From: Tenacibaculum sp. M341
GTDB taxonomy: Bacteria; Bacteroidota; Bacteroidia; Flavobacteriales; Flavobacteriaceae
Length of the DNA: 64,000 nt
Direction: 5' to 3'
Assembly: GCF_004337695.1 (NCBI RefSeq)
Contig: NZ_SJXJ01000003.1
Location: forward strand, 309,211-373,210
Below are positions 17,915 through 26,975 of the stretch, piece by piece (the first letter of the stretch is position 1; the number at the start of each line of letters is the position of its first letter). A model generated the notes under the pieces. That model did no database searches and was not told the origin of the DNA. It saw nothing but the letters and a program-made list of their open reading frames with translations. A program made the position numbers and the translations under genes.

Positions 17915-19243
17915 TTATAAAGTAGCATTTGCTACATTTTGTGCTGTGTATATGCTGTTGTATGTTGATAAGAGTGGAGTAGGAATTAAAATTTCTAGCA
18001 ACATAGATTTGTCCATAACAAATGATATTAATTTATCTTTTAGCTCTTTTTTGTTGGTTTGTTTCAAAAAATCTTCATCCTCACTAAGTTCATTGTATAA
18101 CTCTTTTACAGAAGTTTCAGTTTCAAAATAAAGTAGAATAACCATCCAATCTTCTAGTTTTTCTTTTCGTAGTTTATTATTCTGAGGTAATTTATAGTTT
18201 ATATAATACGCTTCTTCCTCTTCAATAAATTCAGCTGTTGAGTTCAGTTGAAAAGTGGTGTTAAATATATCTTCAACAGTTTTATCCTCTAGCCACTCGT
18301 AAATCTTAAATAAATAATCGAATCTTTCTTTAGTAAAATCACATTCAAAAGAACTGTCTGTAAAATGATGTTGTAGTCGATTGTTTAGTTCAGTATAGAA
18401 TTCTGGATAATGGTATTTTAATCGGGCTTCTAATTGTTCACAAGCAAAAACAGATCTTTTAGCATAACCTATACAATGCACATACTGTGAGGTAAAAGGA
18501 ACTATATGGAAATTAATAACTTTAGAAAAATCAGTGTCTACATCTTCTAAAAAATAATTAATAGGAATATTATTTTTCTCAGCAATGGCATAGCCTAATT
18601 GTTGTTCAAAGATAGTATTGAAAATACCGATGTCTATTTTTTCTAAAATATGAGTGTTTTTATTGATGAAATCTAACACGGTATCTTTTAATTTTTGAAA
18701 GAATTTGTAATGCTTTCCACCAATAATACCTGCGTTAAATGCATGTATTTTTTGATGTTTGTATAATGAGTTGACTAATTCTGTTGGAATCCAATCAAAG
18801 TGAATAAAAATATCGTTTAGAGCTTTTTCATAAGCAGGGAAATTTACCTCTATATTTTGAGTAAAAACTTCTGAAGATGTAAGAGATTCGGGTAATTTTT
18901 TCCAAATAAAAACATCTGAATCAGCATGAATAAAAGGTGTTTTTTGCTCAGCATACGTAAAAACTTTACCAAGTGCCCATAATTTAGAGTTGTATGAGTC
19001 AATTTCGTTTAAGGTAACATGGGTTTTAGTGTACGGAATGTTTAAAATATCTACTAAAAGTTCTTTTCCTTGTTCATCAGTATATAATTCAACATTACCA
19101 TAAAACTCTTTAAAAGTTAAACAGCTTAATGCTTGGCTGTAAAAAGAATATTTCTGTTTTAGCCAACCGCCTTTAAATCTAGAATTAAGATCATCTGAAT
19201 GTTCTGTACTGGGTTTCGACCAGAAACTTTGTATTACTTTCAT
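17915..19243 (-). CDS. DUF6734-like protein with DxD motif (glycosyltransferase-like)
   Basis: A 442-aa cytosolic protein. The start 'MKVIQSFWSKP' and 'RFKGGWLKQKYSFYSQALSCLTFKEFYGNVELYTDEQGKELL' resemble DUF6734 proteins, with 'TPFIHADSDVFIW' at 103-113 supplying a D-S-D motif like that of GT32/GT-A glycosyltransferases. It is placed between the two GG-leader peptides, 66 bp from peptide A, so it may glycosylate or otherwise mature them. The glycosyltransferase role is inferred from the motif and fold pattern only. Confidence 0.65.
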   Translation of the reverse strand: MKVIQSFWSKPSTEHSDDLNSRFKGGWLKQKYSFYSQALSCLTFKEFYGNVELYTDEQGKELLVDILNIPYTKTHVTLNEIDSYNSKLWALGKVFTYAEQKTPFIHADSDVFIWKKLPESLTSSEVFTQNIEVNFPAYEKALNDIFIHFDWIPTELVNSLYKHQKIHAFNAGIIGGKHYKFFQKLKDTVLDFINKNTHILEKIDIGIFNTIFEQQLGYAIAEKNNIPINYFLEDVDTDFSKVINFHIVPFTSQYVHCIGYAKRSVFACEQLEARLKYHYPEFYTELNNRLQHHFTDSSFECDFTKERFDYLFKIYEWLEDKTVEDIFNTTFQLNSTAEFIEEEEAYYINYKLPQNNKLRKEKLEDWMVILLYFETETSVKELYNELSEDEDFLKQTNKKELKDKLISFVMDKSMLLEILIPTPLLSTYNSIYTAQNVANATL

Positions 19244-19278
19244 TTAAAATAAGTGTTTAGGTAGGTGAAATTGATGAA

Positions 19279-19303
19279 AAGACTCTTCCAATAGAAGAGT
19301 CTT
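19279..19303 (-). terminator. Terminator after second GG-leader peptide
   Basis: Stem AAGACTCTTC / GAAGAGTCTT with a 5-base loop, between peptide B and the DUF6734 gene. It would make peptide B a short, separately abundant transcript with limited readthrough. Confidence 0.75.
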
Positions 19304-19325
19304 CATATATGTCGCTTTGTTTATT

Positions 19326-19550
19326 TTATTCCCAGCAGAATAAAGAAGGATTTGGATTGTATACATACAATCTTCTTCCAGAACTATAAGTTGGGCATCC
19401 AGGTTTGTATGCTAGTGCTCCATTATTACCACTACAAATAATAAAAGAACAGCTTCCTGTAAATGATCCATCATACCCTCCTACAATAGTTTTCTTCTCC
19501 TCTTTAGTAAGGATGTTTGCTTTGATTTGATTTAAAATGTTTTTTTTCAT
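19326..19550 (-). CDS. Double-glycine-leader secreted peptide B (putative bacteriocin/RiPP)
   Basis: A 74-aa paralogue of peptide A. The leader differs at one position of 25 (ILNQ versus ILKQ). The mature part begins YDGSFTGSCSFIIC and again carries KPGCP and the C-terminal NPSLFCWE, conserving all four cysteines, while the spacer between them is shorter. The conserved ends and variable middle suggest a structural scaffold with a changing specificity loop. The start at MKKN is chosen over an upstream in-frame ATG that belongs to the leader RNA element. Confidence 0.75.
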   Translation of the reverse strand: MKKNILNQIKANILTKEEKKTIVGGYDGSFTGSCSFIICSGNNGALAYKPGCPTYSSGRRLYVYNPNPSLFCWE

Positions 19551-19571
19551 TTTTAAATTAATTAAGTTTGA

Positions 19572-19602
19572 CCTACTCATATAGCTTTTCGGTTTCCGCT
19601 AT
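19572..19602 (-). promoter_or_regulatory. Conserved 5' leader element of peptide B
   Basis: Matches the element upstream of peptide A at 27 of 31 positions and contains the TATGAGTAGG core. Here the ATG in the core is in frame with the peptide; in peptide A it is followed by a stop after four codons. Confidence 0.55.
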
Positions 19603-20066
19603 CATTAGTTTTAAGACATATGTATTGGTCTTCGTTGTACAACAGTTTTAATTCTAATTTTAAAAGGTTGAACTTCTCAAAGTGTCGCTACTATTTTTAA
19701 AGAAAAAGTGAAGTAATAAAGAGGGTGTATTACAAGTTGTCTTATCAAATAGAATTTTTCATGATCCTATAACATAGTTCTCTTTAAATGTAGGATAAAA
19801 ACTTAAGTAGTTTAAATGTAGGTTTTTACTATTTCGATTTCGTGTTGATAAATTCTTGTTTTTTAACTTTTTTTATCTCGATTTGTCAGAAATTGGTTGG
19901 TTTTATTATTAAAAATGAATTAGGCGTTGTTGTTTGTTAATAATTGAGCCAAATGTTATTTCGGAAAGTATTTTGTGTAACTGGGAAGTGTTTTTGAAGG
20001 TTTTTATCAGTCAATAGTTACTTTTGAGTAACATCATCAAAGATGTTAAAAGGGGATTACTACGAT
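19603..20066. other. Intergenic stretch without a recognisable gene
   Basis: About 460 bases upstream of peptide B. AT-rich, with no ORF or RNA that I can support. The promoter of the peptide operon should lie at its left edge, but I see no convincing -7 element. Confidence 0.5.
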
Positions 20067-20103
20067 AAAAACCCGTTAAAACAATTGTGTTTTAGCGGGT
20101 TTT
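20067..20103 (-). terminator. Rho-independent terminator
   Basis: Strong stem AAAACCCGTTAAAACA / TGTTTTAGCGGGTTTT (one mismatch) with loop ATTG, 24 bp downstream of the SH3-domain gene on the minus strand. Confidence 0.88.
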
Positions 20104-20127
20104 GTGTTTTGGTAATAAGATTAAATA

Positions 20128-21141
20128 TTATTCACATGAGCAACCGAATAAATCTAGGAAGTTGTCATAGTGATGAATTATTTTATCATTTTTAATTTTA
20201 AATATTACTCTAAAAGGATCTTCTCCTTCACGTATATCAATATCATTTTGATTTCTGTAGCCAAAGTAAAGATCATTGTATTTAGCAAAAACCTTTACAT
20301 GTTGGCTGTCCCCATCAAAGGAACAATCTCTCCATAGGTTTAGGTTTGTATAATTGTTTTTTTGAGCTTCAGCTTTTTTATAGTTTTTAAAGCTTAATGA
20401 TAGTTTTTTTTCTGAAGCTAAAATAGGTTCGCCTAATTCAGGGTAGAGATTGTCAAAAACAAGAACACCTTGTAAGCCTTCACCACAACCATCACTTCTA
20501 AAAATAACATCACTAATGTTTACTTTTCTAACTCCTTTTTCGTAGTAAACGTACCAAAATTTATTTTTAAAATGATTGATGTTTTTTGTTATTTTTTGAT
20601 TTGAAAAAAATGATCCGATAGGATTGTTAAATAAAAGTTCGTCTATTTTTACTTCAGTATCTTCATTATTAGCATGGTATTTCATGATAGCTGTATAGTC
20701 ATATTCTAAGCTGTATTTTTCGAAAAAACTTTCAAGTAAAATACCATAATAGCCATGATTAAGTTCGTAAACACCTTGAAAATGATTAAGTGTTGAGTCA
20801 GATTTATACTCTATTAACTCATAAGAATTCTGAAGTTCCTCTTTAGATTTTAAAAAACCATCAAAAACATAGCTGGGAGTGTTGGTTACTTCGCTATTAT
20901 CAATTTGGACCCATTCACCATATATTTTGTATCCATTTTCATTAAAAATAAACTTTTTAGATGTTTTTTGAATTACATTTATTCTCGATCTATATGATAT
21001 TTTTCCAATTTTATTGCCGTTGATAGATGGTTGGTCTCTAATAACTAAACCATTAAAAGCAGTTACATATTTAAAATTTTCGTCTTGAGAAAAACAGTAA
21101 GAACTTAAAAAAAGAATAGTAACAATTAATTTCAATTTCAT
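20128..21141 (-). CDS. Secreted protein with N-terminal SH3b domain
   Basis: A 337-aa protein with a signal peptide (MKLKLIVTILFLSSYCFSQ) followed by an SH3b-like domain ('GLVIRDQPSINGNKIGKISYRSRINVIQ', then 'GEWVQIDN'), usually a ligand-binding or cell-wall targeting module. The remaining 230 residues are not recognisable but contain 'DGCGEGLQGVLVFDNLYP' and end in a CSCE motif. It is 10 bp downstream of polA and could be cotranscribed. Function unknown. Confidence 0.7.
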   Translation of the reverse strand: MKLKLIVTILFLSSYCFSQDENFKYVTAFNGLVIRDQPSINGNKIGKISYRSRINVIQKTSKKFIFNENGYKIYGEWVQIDNSEVTNTPSYVFDGFLKSKEELQNSYELIEYKSDSTLNHFQGVYELNHGYYGILLESFFEKYSLEYDYTAIMKYHANNEDTEVKIDELLFNNPIGSFFSNQKITKNINHFKNKFWYVYYEKGVRKVNISDVIFRSDGCGEGLQGVLVFDNLYPELGEPILASEKKLSLSFKNYKKAEAQKNNYTNLNLWRDCSFDGDSQHVKVFAKYNDLYFGYRNQNDIDIREGEDPFRVIFKIKNDKIIHHYDNFLDLFGCSCE

Positions 21142-21151
21142 AGCATATTTT

Positions 21152-23971
21152 TTAATGCGCTTCTAACCAGTTACTACCTAAACCAATTTCAACATCTAAA
21201 GGAACAGCTAGTTTAAAAGCATTTTCCATTTCTTGTTTTATGATAGGTTGTATGGTTTCAAGTTCTTCTTTATGAGCATCAAAAACCAATTCATCATGCA
21301 CTTGTAAAAGCATTTTCGATTTAAAGTTTTCTTGCTCAAAACGCTTATGAATATTAATCATGGCTAGTTTAATAATATCTGCCGCACTACCCTGAATAGG
21401 TGCATTTACCGCATTTCGTTCAGCAGCACCACGAACAATAGCGTTTCTTGAGTTAATATCTTTTAAATATCTTCTTCTACCTAAAACAGTTTCAACATAT
21501 CCGTTTTCACGAGCAAAATCTACTTGAGTAGAGATGTAGTTACGTAATTTCGGATAGGTTTCATAATAGGTGTCAATTAAAGCTTTAGCCTCTTTACGAG
21601 ATAAATCTGTTTGATTACTTAATCCAAAAGCAGAAACCCCATAAACAATTCCGAAGTTAACTGTTTTGGCATTACTACGTTGCTCACGAGTAACATCTTC
21701 TAAGGCAACATCAAAAACTTTTGCAGCAGTAGAAGCATGAATATCTTCGCCATCTTGGAAAGCTTTAATCATCGTTTCTTCTTCACTTAAAGCAGCAATA
21801 ATTCGTAATTCTATCTGACTATAATCCGCAGCTAACAACACATAGTTTTCATCTTTAGGAACAAAAGCTTTTCTAACTTCTTGTCCTCTTTTAGTACGAA
21901 TTGGAATGTTTTGTAAGTTCGGATTGTTAGAACTTAACCTTCCTGTAGCAGCTACTGCTTGTGCATAAACGGTATGTACTCTTCCTGTTTTCGGATTAAT
22001 TTCAGCAGGTAAAGCATCTACATACGTACTTTGTAATTTTTTATACTGACGATATAATTGAATATCGCGGATAATTTTATGATCTTTTGCTAAGAATGAT
22101 AACACATCTTCAGCAGTAGAGTATTGTCCTGTTTTAGTTTTCTTAGGTTTGTCTACCAGCTTCATATTTTCAAATAAAACAACACCTAACTGTTTTGGCG
22201 AAGCAATATTAAACTCTTCACCAGCTTGCTCATAAATACTCTTTTCTAAATCTTTAATATCATTCGATAATCCTTCAGACAGCGATTGTAAAAACTCAGT
22301 ATTTAAATTAATACCTTCAATTTCCATGGCTGTTAAAACAGAAACTAATGGAGTTTCAACGGTATCAAATAAAGAAGTAACATTTCCACTTTCTAATTCT
22401 TTAGTAAAATGTTCTTTTAACTGAAAAGTTATATCAGCATCTTCAACAGCATATTCCGTTTGTTTAGAAAGCTCAACGCTTCGCATGGAAAGTTGATTTT
22501 TCCCTTTTTTACCAATAAGTTCGGTAATAGGAACAGGTTGGTAGTTTAAATATGTTTCAGAAAGAATATCCATATTATGACGCATATCTGGATTAATTAA
22601 ATAATGCGCAATCATGGTATCAAACAATTTTCCTTTAACCGGAATGTTGTAGTTTGATAATACTTTAATATCGTATTTTAAGTTATGACCAATTTTTTCG
22701 ATGGTTTCATTTTCAAAAAATGGTCTGAACTCTTCAATGATTTGTTGTGTTTCTTCTTGATCTTCTGGAAAGTTTACATAATATCCTTTACCTGTTTCCC
22801 AAGAAAAAGCAATACCAATTAATTCAACTTCTAAGGCTTTTAAACCAGTTGTTTCAGTATCAAAACAAACAGAAGTTTGTAATAATAATTTTTCTAACAG
22901 TAACTTTCTACCTAAAGAAGTGTTGATTAACTGATAAAAATGAGAGGTGTTTTCAATGGTTTTAAATCCGTTAACACTATTTTCTTCAGATGCGTTTCCG
23001 CTTCCTGGTTCAGCAAATAAATCAAACTGATCTGGATTTGAAGTTGATTTTTTAGTGCTACTAGCTATTTTTTCAGGAGTAGTAGCGGCTCCAAATGTTT
23101 TAGCAAAACTATCAGATAGTCTACGGAATTCTAATTCTCTAAAAATTTCAGTAGTCTTATCAATATTAGGTTGTTCAAAAACAAGCTTATCTTCTTCTAA
23201 ATCTACAGGAACATCTAGCATAATAGTTGCTAGTCTTTTAGAAAGTAAACCAAGTTCAGCATTAGCCTCTACTTTTTCTTTCATCTTTCCTTTTAATTCA
23301 TGAACATTTTCAAGTAAACCTTCCATACTTCCGTAGGCAGCAATAAACTTTTTAGCCGTTTTATCACCAACCCCAGGCAATCCAGGAATATTATCAACAG
23401 CATCTCCCATCATCCCCAAATAGTCTATTACTTGTTCAGGACGTTCTACTTGAAACTTCGCTTTTACTTCTTCAATTCCCCATTTCTCATATCCATTTCC
23501 CATTCTTGGCGGACGATACATAAAAATATGTTCAGAAACCAACTGAGCAAAATCCTTATCAGGCGTAACCATGTAAGTTTCTAATCCTGCTTTTTCAGCT
23601 TTTTTAGCTAAAGTTCCAATAATATCATCAGCTTCATACCCTGCTTTTACAATGGCAGGAATGTTCATAGCTTCTAATATTTGTTCTATATAAGGAACTG
23701 CTATTTTAATAGCTTCAGGAGTTTCTTGTCTGTTCGATTTATATTCAGGAAAAGCTTCAACTCTATCAACACTACCGCCTTTATCAAAACAAACAGCTAA
23801 ATAATCTGGTTTTTCTCTTTTAATTACATCAAGTAAAGAGTTGGTAAAACCTAAAATAGCTGAGGTATCTAATCCTTTTGAGTTAATTCTAGGGTTCTTA
23901 ATAAAAGCATAATAACCTCTAAAAATCAATGCGTAAGCGTCTAATAAAAAAAGTCTTTTTTTGGTTTCCAT
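21152..23971 (-). CDS. polA: DNA polymerase I
   Basis: A 939-aa three-domain enzyme for Okazaki fragment processing and repair. The N-terminal 5'-3' exonuclease ('LLDAYALIFRGYYAF', 'GYEADDIIGTLA', 'GDAVDNIPGLPGVGDKTA') is intact. The middle 3'-5' exonuclease domain keeps the DxE motif (CFDTETTGL), so proofreading is probably active. The C-terminal polymerase has 'DYSQIELRIIAALS', 'RRYLKDINSRN' and 'LLQVHDELVFD'. Length is normal for Bacteroidota. Confidence 0.97.
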   Translation of the reverse strand: METKKRLFLLDAYALIFRGYYAFIKNPRINSKGLDTSAILGFTNSLLDVIKREKPDYLAVCFDKGGSVDRVEAFPEYKSNRQETPEAIKIAVPYIEQILEAMNIPAIVKAGYEADDIIGTLAKKAEKAGLETYMVTPDKDFAQLVSEHIFMYRPPRMGNGYEKWGIEEVKAKFQVERPEQVIDYLGMMGDAVDNIPGLPGVGDKTAKKFIAAYGSMEGLLENVHELKGKMKEKVEANAELGLLSKRLATIMLDVPVDLEEDKLVFEQPNIDKTTEIFRELEFRRLSDSFAKTFGAATTPEKIASSTKKSTSNPDQFDLFAEPGSGNASEENSVNGFKTIENTSHFYQLINTSLGRKLLLEKLLLQTSVCFDTETTGLKALEVELIGIAFSWETGKGYYVNFPEDQEETQQIIEEFRPFFENETIEKIGHNLKYDIKVLSNYNIPVKGKLFDTMIAHYLINPDMRHNMDILSETYLNYQPVPITELIGKKGKNQLSMRSVELSKQTEYAVEDADITFQLKEHFTKELESGNVTSLFDTVETPLVSVLTAMEIEGINLNTEFLQSLSEGLSNDIKDLEKSIYEQAGEEFNIASPKQLGVVLFENMKLVDKPKKTKTGQYSTAEDVLSFLAKDHKIIRDIQLYRQYKKLQSTYVDALPAEINPKTGRVHTVYAQAVAATGRLSSNNPNLQNIPIRTKRGQEVRKAFVPKDENYVLLAADYSQIELRIIAALSEEETMIKAFQDGEDIHASTAAKVFDVALEDVTREQRSNAKTVNFGIVYGVSAFGLSNQTDLSRKEAKALIDTYYETYPKLRNYISTQVDFARENGYVETVLGRRRYLKDINSRNAIVRGAAERNAVNAPIQGSAADIIKLAMINIHKRFEQENFKSKMLLQVHDELVFDAHKEELETIQPIIKQEMENAFKLAVPLDVEIGLGSNWLEAH

Positions 23972-24005
23972 GTATTGTTCAAATTGAAGATTGTAAAACT
24001 ACGAA

Positions 24006-24264
24006 ATCAATAATCAATTAACAATGATCGGTGATCAATTATCAGTTTCAGTTTTTCAGTTCTCGTCTATCAATTATCATTTTGTAGTACTTCACTCGGT
24101 ATTGTAACATATCCTTATTATTTAAAGCTGGTAGTTATGAGTATTTCTGAAAAAGAACTTAGAGCTTCCAACTTCAGGCTTCTAACATTTAATATTGTAC
24201 TTCTAATATCAGTGGTAAAAATTAAATAACTATTTATTGATCACCGATCATTGATCATTGATAA
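24006..24264. repeat. MITE-like element with long inverted repeats
   Basis: CAATGATCGGTGATCAA at 24022-24038 recurs exactly in inverted orientation at 24237-24253, and the similarity continues outward imperfectly for about 39 bp each side. The 200-bp middle has no ORF. This is the form of a small non-autonomous mobile element or large palindromic repeat in the polA upstream region. Confidence 0.55.
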
Positions 24265-24271
24265 ATGAAAA

Positions 24272-24315
24272 TTTTCTGTTAAAAAAATATCGCTCAGATT
24301 ATTAATTGATACAAT
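24272..24315. repeat. 44-bp direct repeat, copy 1
   Basis: Identical in 43 of 44 positions to 25590-25633. The two copies bracket the metalloprotease gene and its terminator. Confidence 0.9.
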
Positions 24316-24326
24316 GGTATATAAAA

Positions 24327-24355
24327 AAACCTCTTAAAGCTAATTTAAGAGGTTT
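24327..24355 (-). terminator. Rho-independent terminator
   Basis: Stem AAACCTCTTAAA / TTTAAGAGGTTT with a 5-base loop and an A run on the plus side (T run in the minus-strand transcript), 20 bp past the metalloprotease stop. Confidence 0.9.
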
Positions 24356-24375
24356 GTAAAATATTTTTGATTGAT

Positions 24376-25395
24376 TTAATACCAAGGCCAAGCGCTAAAC
24401 TGCTCGCAATAGATAGAGTTATCGTCTCCAGCCAAATCTCTTTTAGGGTTACCTATATAAGAAGGATTCATTACGTTAACAGGAGAAAATTGTAGAAAAT
24501 CACCATCAGGTTGTCCGTTTTCGTTAACAGAAGCTATTAATACACCAGAGTGTCCTAAACCTAAAGAATGTCCAAATTCATGTAAAGCTACAGAGGCAAT
24601 ATCAACTGAACCAGGAGCAAGTCCATCTGCACTCCAATTAACGTTGTCGTTAAACCAAGTTTCTGTGTGCGATAAATCTATTTTTCCATCGCCATTTATA
24701 TCTGTAAAGTTGCCGTTTTCATCTCTAAATCCGAAAGAGAAATTAACAGCTAAAGTATTTGTTGATGATGCTCCAATTAAATCGAAGATAAAAGCAGGAA
24801 TATACCCTATAACATTATGGTCTGCTACTGGGCTAGATACACCGTCTCCTAAATTTAATATAGTACTAGGAAATCCGTCTGTTGCTAAAGAAAAAGCTTG
24901 TTTGTCAATAGCTACATTATTACAAACAGATGCATTTTCCCAAACATCATACATGTCGTCAAAAATTTGCTCAGAAGGAATTCCGCTAGGCGACGTTGCA
25001 AATTCAGAAACTACTACATAAGTTAAATTATCTCTGCCTTCTCTTCTTGGATCATTTGGAATAAATCTAAAGCCAGTTCTATATTCATTAGAAGCATCAA
25101 TAATAGGTATTACCGTAAGTACGTCTTTATCGGCTAGATTATGTGCCTGATTATAGATTTCTATTTGAGCAATTCCGTAATCTTTTAATTTTGTATTAAT
25201 GTCCTCAGCAACAACAAGCGTTTTATTAATTCCTTTTCCTTGAATACTTTTGGCTGTTTTAAAATTAAAAGTTAGGTCATTTTTACTTAAAGTTTGAGTT
25301 TCATCTTTAGGTAACTGTTCTTCCTCTGAATTACAAGATGATAACATAAAGCTCGCCGTAACAGCGATTGTTAAAATTGATTTAATGGTTTTCAT
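24376..25395 (-). CDS. Matrixin-like zinc metalloprotease lipoprotein
   Basis: A 339-aa lipoprotein: signal peptide MKTIKSILTIAVTASFML with lipobox LSSC. The zinc site HEFGHSLGLGH (HExxHxxGxxH, about residue 270) is followed by a Met-turn 'VMNPSY', placing it among metzincins (matrixin/M57-like). It probably degrades extracellular protein from the cell surface. The gene is an isolated unit bounded by 44-bp direct repeats, suggesting it entered this locus as a block. Confidence 0.85.
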   Translation of the reverse strand: MKTIKSILTIAVTASFMLSSCNSEEEQLPKDETQTLSKNDLTFNFKTAKSIQGKGINKTLVVAEDINTKLKDYGIAQIEIYNQAHNLADKDVLTVIPIIDASNEYRTGFRFIPNDPRREGRDNLTYVVVSEFATSPSGIPSEQIFDDMYDVWENASVCNNVAIDKQAFSLATDGFPSTILNLGDGVSSPVADHNVIGYIPAFIFDLIGASSTNTLAVNFSFGFRDENGNFTDINGDGKIDLSHTETWFNDNVNWSADGLAPGSVDIASVALHEFGHSLGLGHSGVLIASVNENGQPDGDFLQFSPVNVMNPSYIGNPKRDLAGDDNSIYCEQFSAWPWY

Positions 25396-25589
25396 TTTTA
25401 TTAAAATTTAAAAATTGTTTCTAATTGGGAGTAAATAGTTAATTAAATTTAAATATTTAGGTTAAATGTAATTAAGTTTATAGTATATGTGTAGTGAATG
25501 TTATTGGATTCTTGATTTTTTAACCTTTTAAAATAAACTTTTAACGTTTTAAGGTGTGCTCAAAAGTTAAGGCGTTTTGAAGATGTTGT

Positions 25590-25633
25590 TTTTCTGTTAA
25601 AAAAATATCGCTCAGATTATAAATTGATACAAT
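25590..25633. repeat. 44-bp direct repeat, copy 2
   Basis: Second copy of the repeat at 24272-24315 (one mismatch). It also forms the upstream region of the metallophosphoesterase, just before its TATCTTTG promoter element at 25639-25646. Confidence 0.9.
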
Positions 25634-25667
25634 CAATTTATCTTTGTATGATTTTTAAAAGGATAAT

Positions 25668-26888
25668 ATGTCTAGATGGATAGTACTAATCATACTTATA
25701 ACACTACTAATAACATTTGAGTTTTACGCTTTTCAGGCAGTAAAAACAATTACCAAAAATAAAATTATTCGCTACTCATGGTTGCTTTTTAGCTTATCTG
25801 CTTATGCTAATTTTTTCTACATGATATTTACTTACGATAGAACGTTGGGGCAAACGAAGCAGTTTCAGTGGGCTGTTGGTTTTTTACTAATAGCAATGCT
25901 ACCAAAGTTATTTGCATCAATTGTTTTATTTGGAGAAGATATTGTTAGAGTGATAGGTAAAATAGCTTCTTCGTTTTCTAATGAAGCTACCAAACCGCTT
26001 GCAGGAAGAAGAAAGTTTATTTCACAGATTGCATTGGGTATTGCAGCGATTCCTTTTGCTAGTATTTTGTACGGAATTATTAAAGGACGCTATAATTTTA
26101 AAGTAATTACTTACGAATTAGCGTTTAAAGATTTACCTAAGGCTTTTGATGGTTATACCATTACTCAAATTACTGATATTCATTCAGGGAGTTTTGATAA
26201 TAAAGAGAAAATTCAATATGGTGTTGATTTAATTAATGAGCAGCAATCGGATGTTATTTTATTTACAGGAGATATTGTAAATAATTTTGCGCATGAAATG
26301 GATGAATGGATTCCGCTTTTTAAAGAGTTAAAAGCACCCGACGGAAAGTTCTCTATTTTAGGAAATCATGATTATGGTGATTATGCTACTTGGAAGAATA
26401 AAGAAGATAAAGTAGCCAATTTTGAAGCTATTAAGAATATTCACCCTCAAATAGGGTTTGATTTACTATTGAATGAAAATAGGTATTTAGAGAAGAATGG
26501 CGAACGAATTGCGTTGGTTGGAGTAGAAAATTGGGGGAAAGGTTTTAACCAATCAGGTGATTTAGTAAAGGCTTCTGAAGGGATTAATAAAGAAGATTTT
26601 AAAATTTTATTAAGTCACGATCCAAGTCATTGGGATGTACAAGTAAAGGAGAACGATTTTAATTATCAATTAACATTAAGTGGTCATACACACGGATTGC
26701 AATTTGGTATTGAAATTCCTGGTTTTTTAAGATGGAGTCCTTCTCAATATGTATATAAGCAATGGGCTGGTTTATACAATGAATTCGGAAGATATATAAA
26801 TGTAAATAGAGGTTTTGGGTATCATGCTTTTCCGGGAAGAGTGGGTATTTGGCCTGAAATTACTGTAATAAAGTTAAAAAAAGCTTGA
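25668..26888 (+). CDS. Membrane-anchored metallophosphoesterase
   Basis: A 406-aa protein with four hydrophobic helices in the first 145 residues and a calcineurin-like phosphoesterase domain: 'ITQITDIHSGSF' (DxH), 'FTGDIVNN' (GDxxN), 'LGNHDYGDY' (GNHD), 'LLSHDP' and 'TLSGHTHGLQFG' (GHTH), the complete dimetal ligand set. YkuE-like homologues act on phospholipids or nucleotides at the membrane. Promoter TATCTTTG lies 22 bp upstream of the start codon. Confidence 0.93.
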   Translation: MSRWIVLIILITLLITFEFYAFQAVKTITKNKIIRYSWLLFSLSAYANFFYMIFTYDRTLGQTKQFQWAVGFLLIAMLPKLFASIVLFGEDIVRVIGKIASSFSNEATKPLAGRRKFISQIALGIAAIPFASILYGIIKGRYNFKVITYELAFKDLPKAFDGYTITQITDIHSGSFDNKEKIQYGVDLINEQQSDVILFTGDIVNNFAHEMDEWIPLFKELKAPDGKFSILGNHDYGDYATWKNKEDKVANFEAIKNIHPQIGFDLLLNENRYLEKNGERIALVGVENWGKGFNQSGDLVKASEGINKEDFKILLSHDPSHWDVQVKENDFNYQLTLSGHTHGLQFGIEIPGFLRWSPSQYVYKQWAGLYNEFGRYINVNRGFGYHAFPGRVGIWPEITVIKLKKA

Positions 26889-26975
26889 TTTTAATGGTTT
26901 TTTAACGAGTTATTATAGTTACTTAATAAAAAAATAGTAAATTTAGGCGCTTTACGTTAATTAATTTAATTTAAA

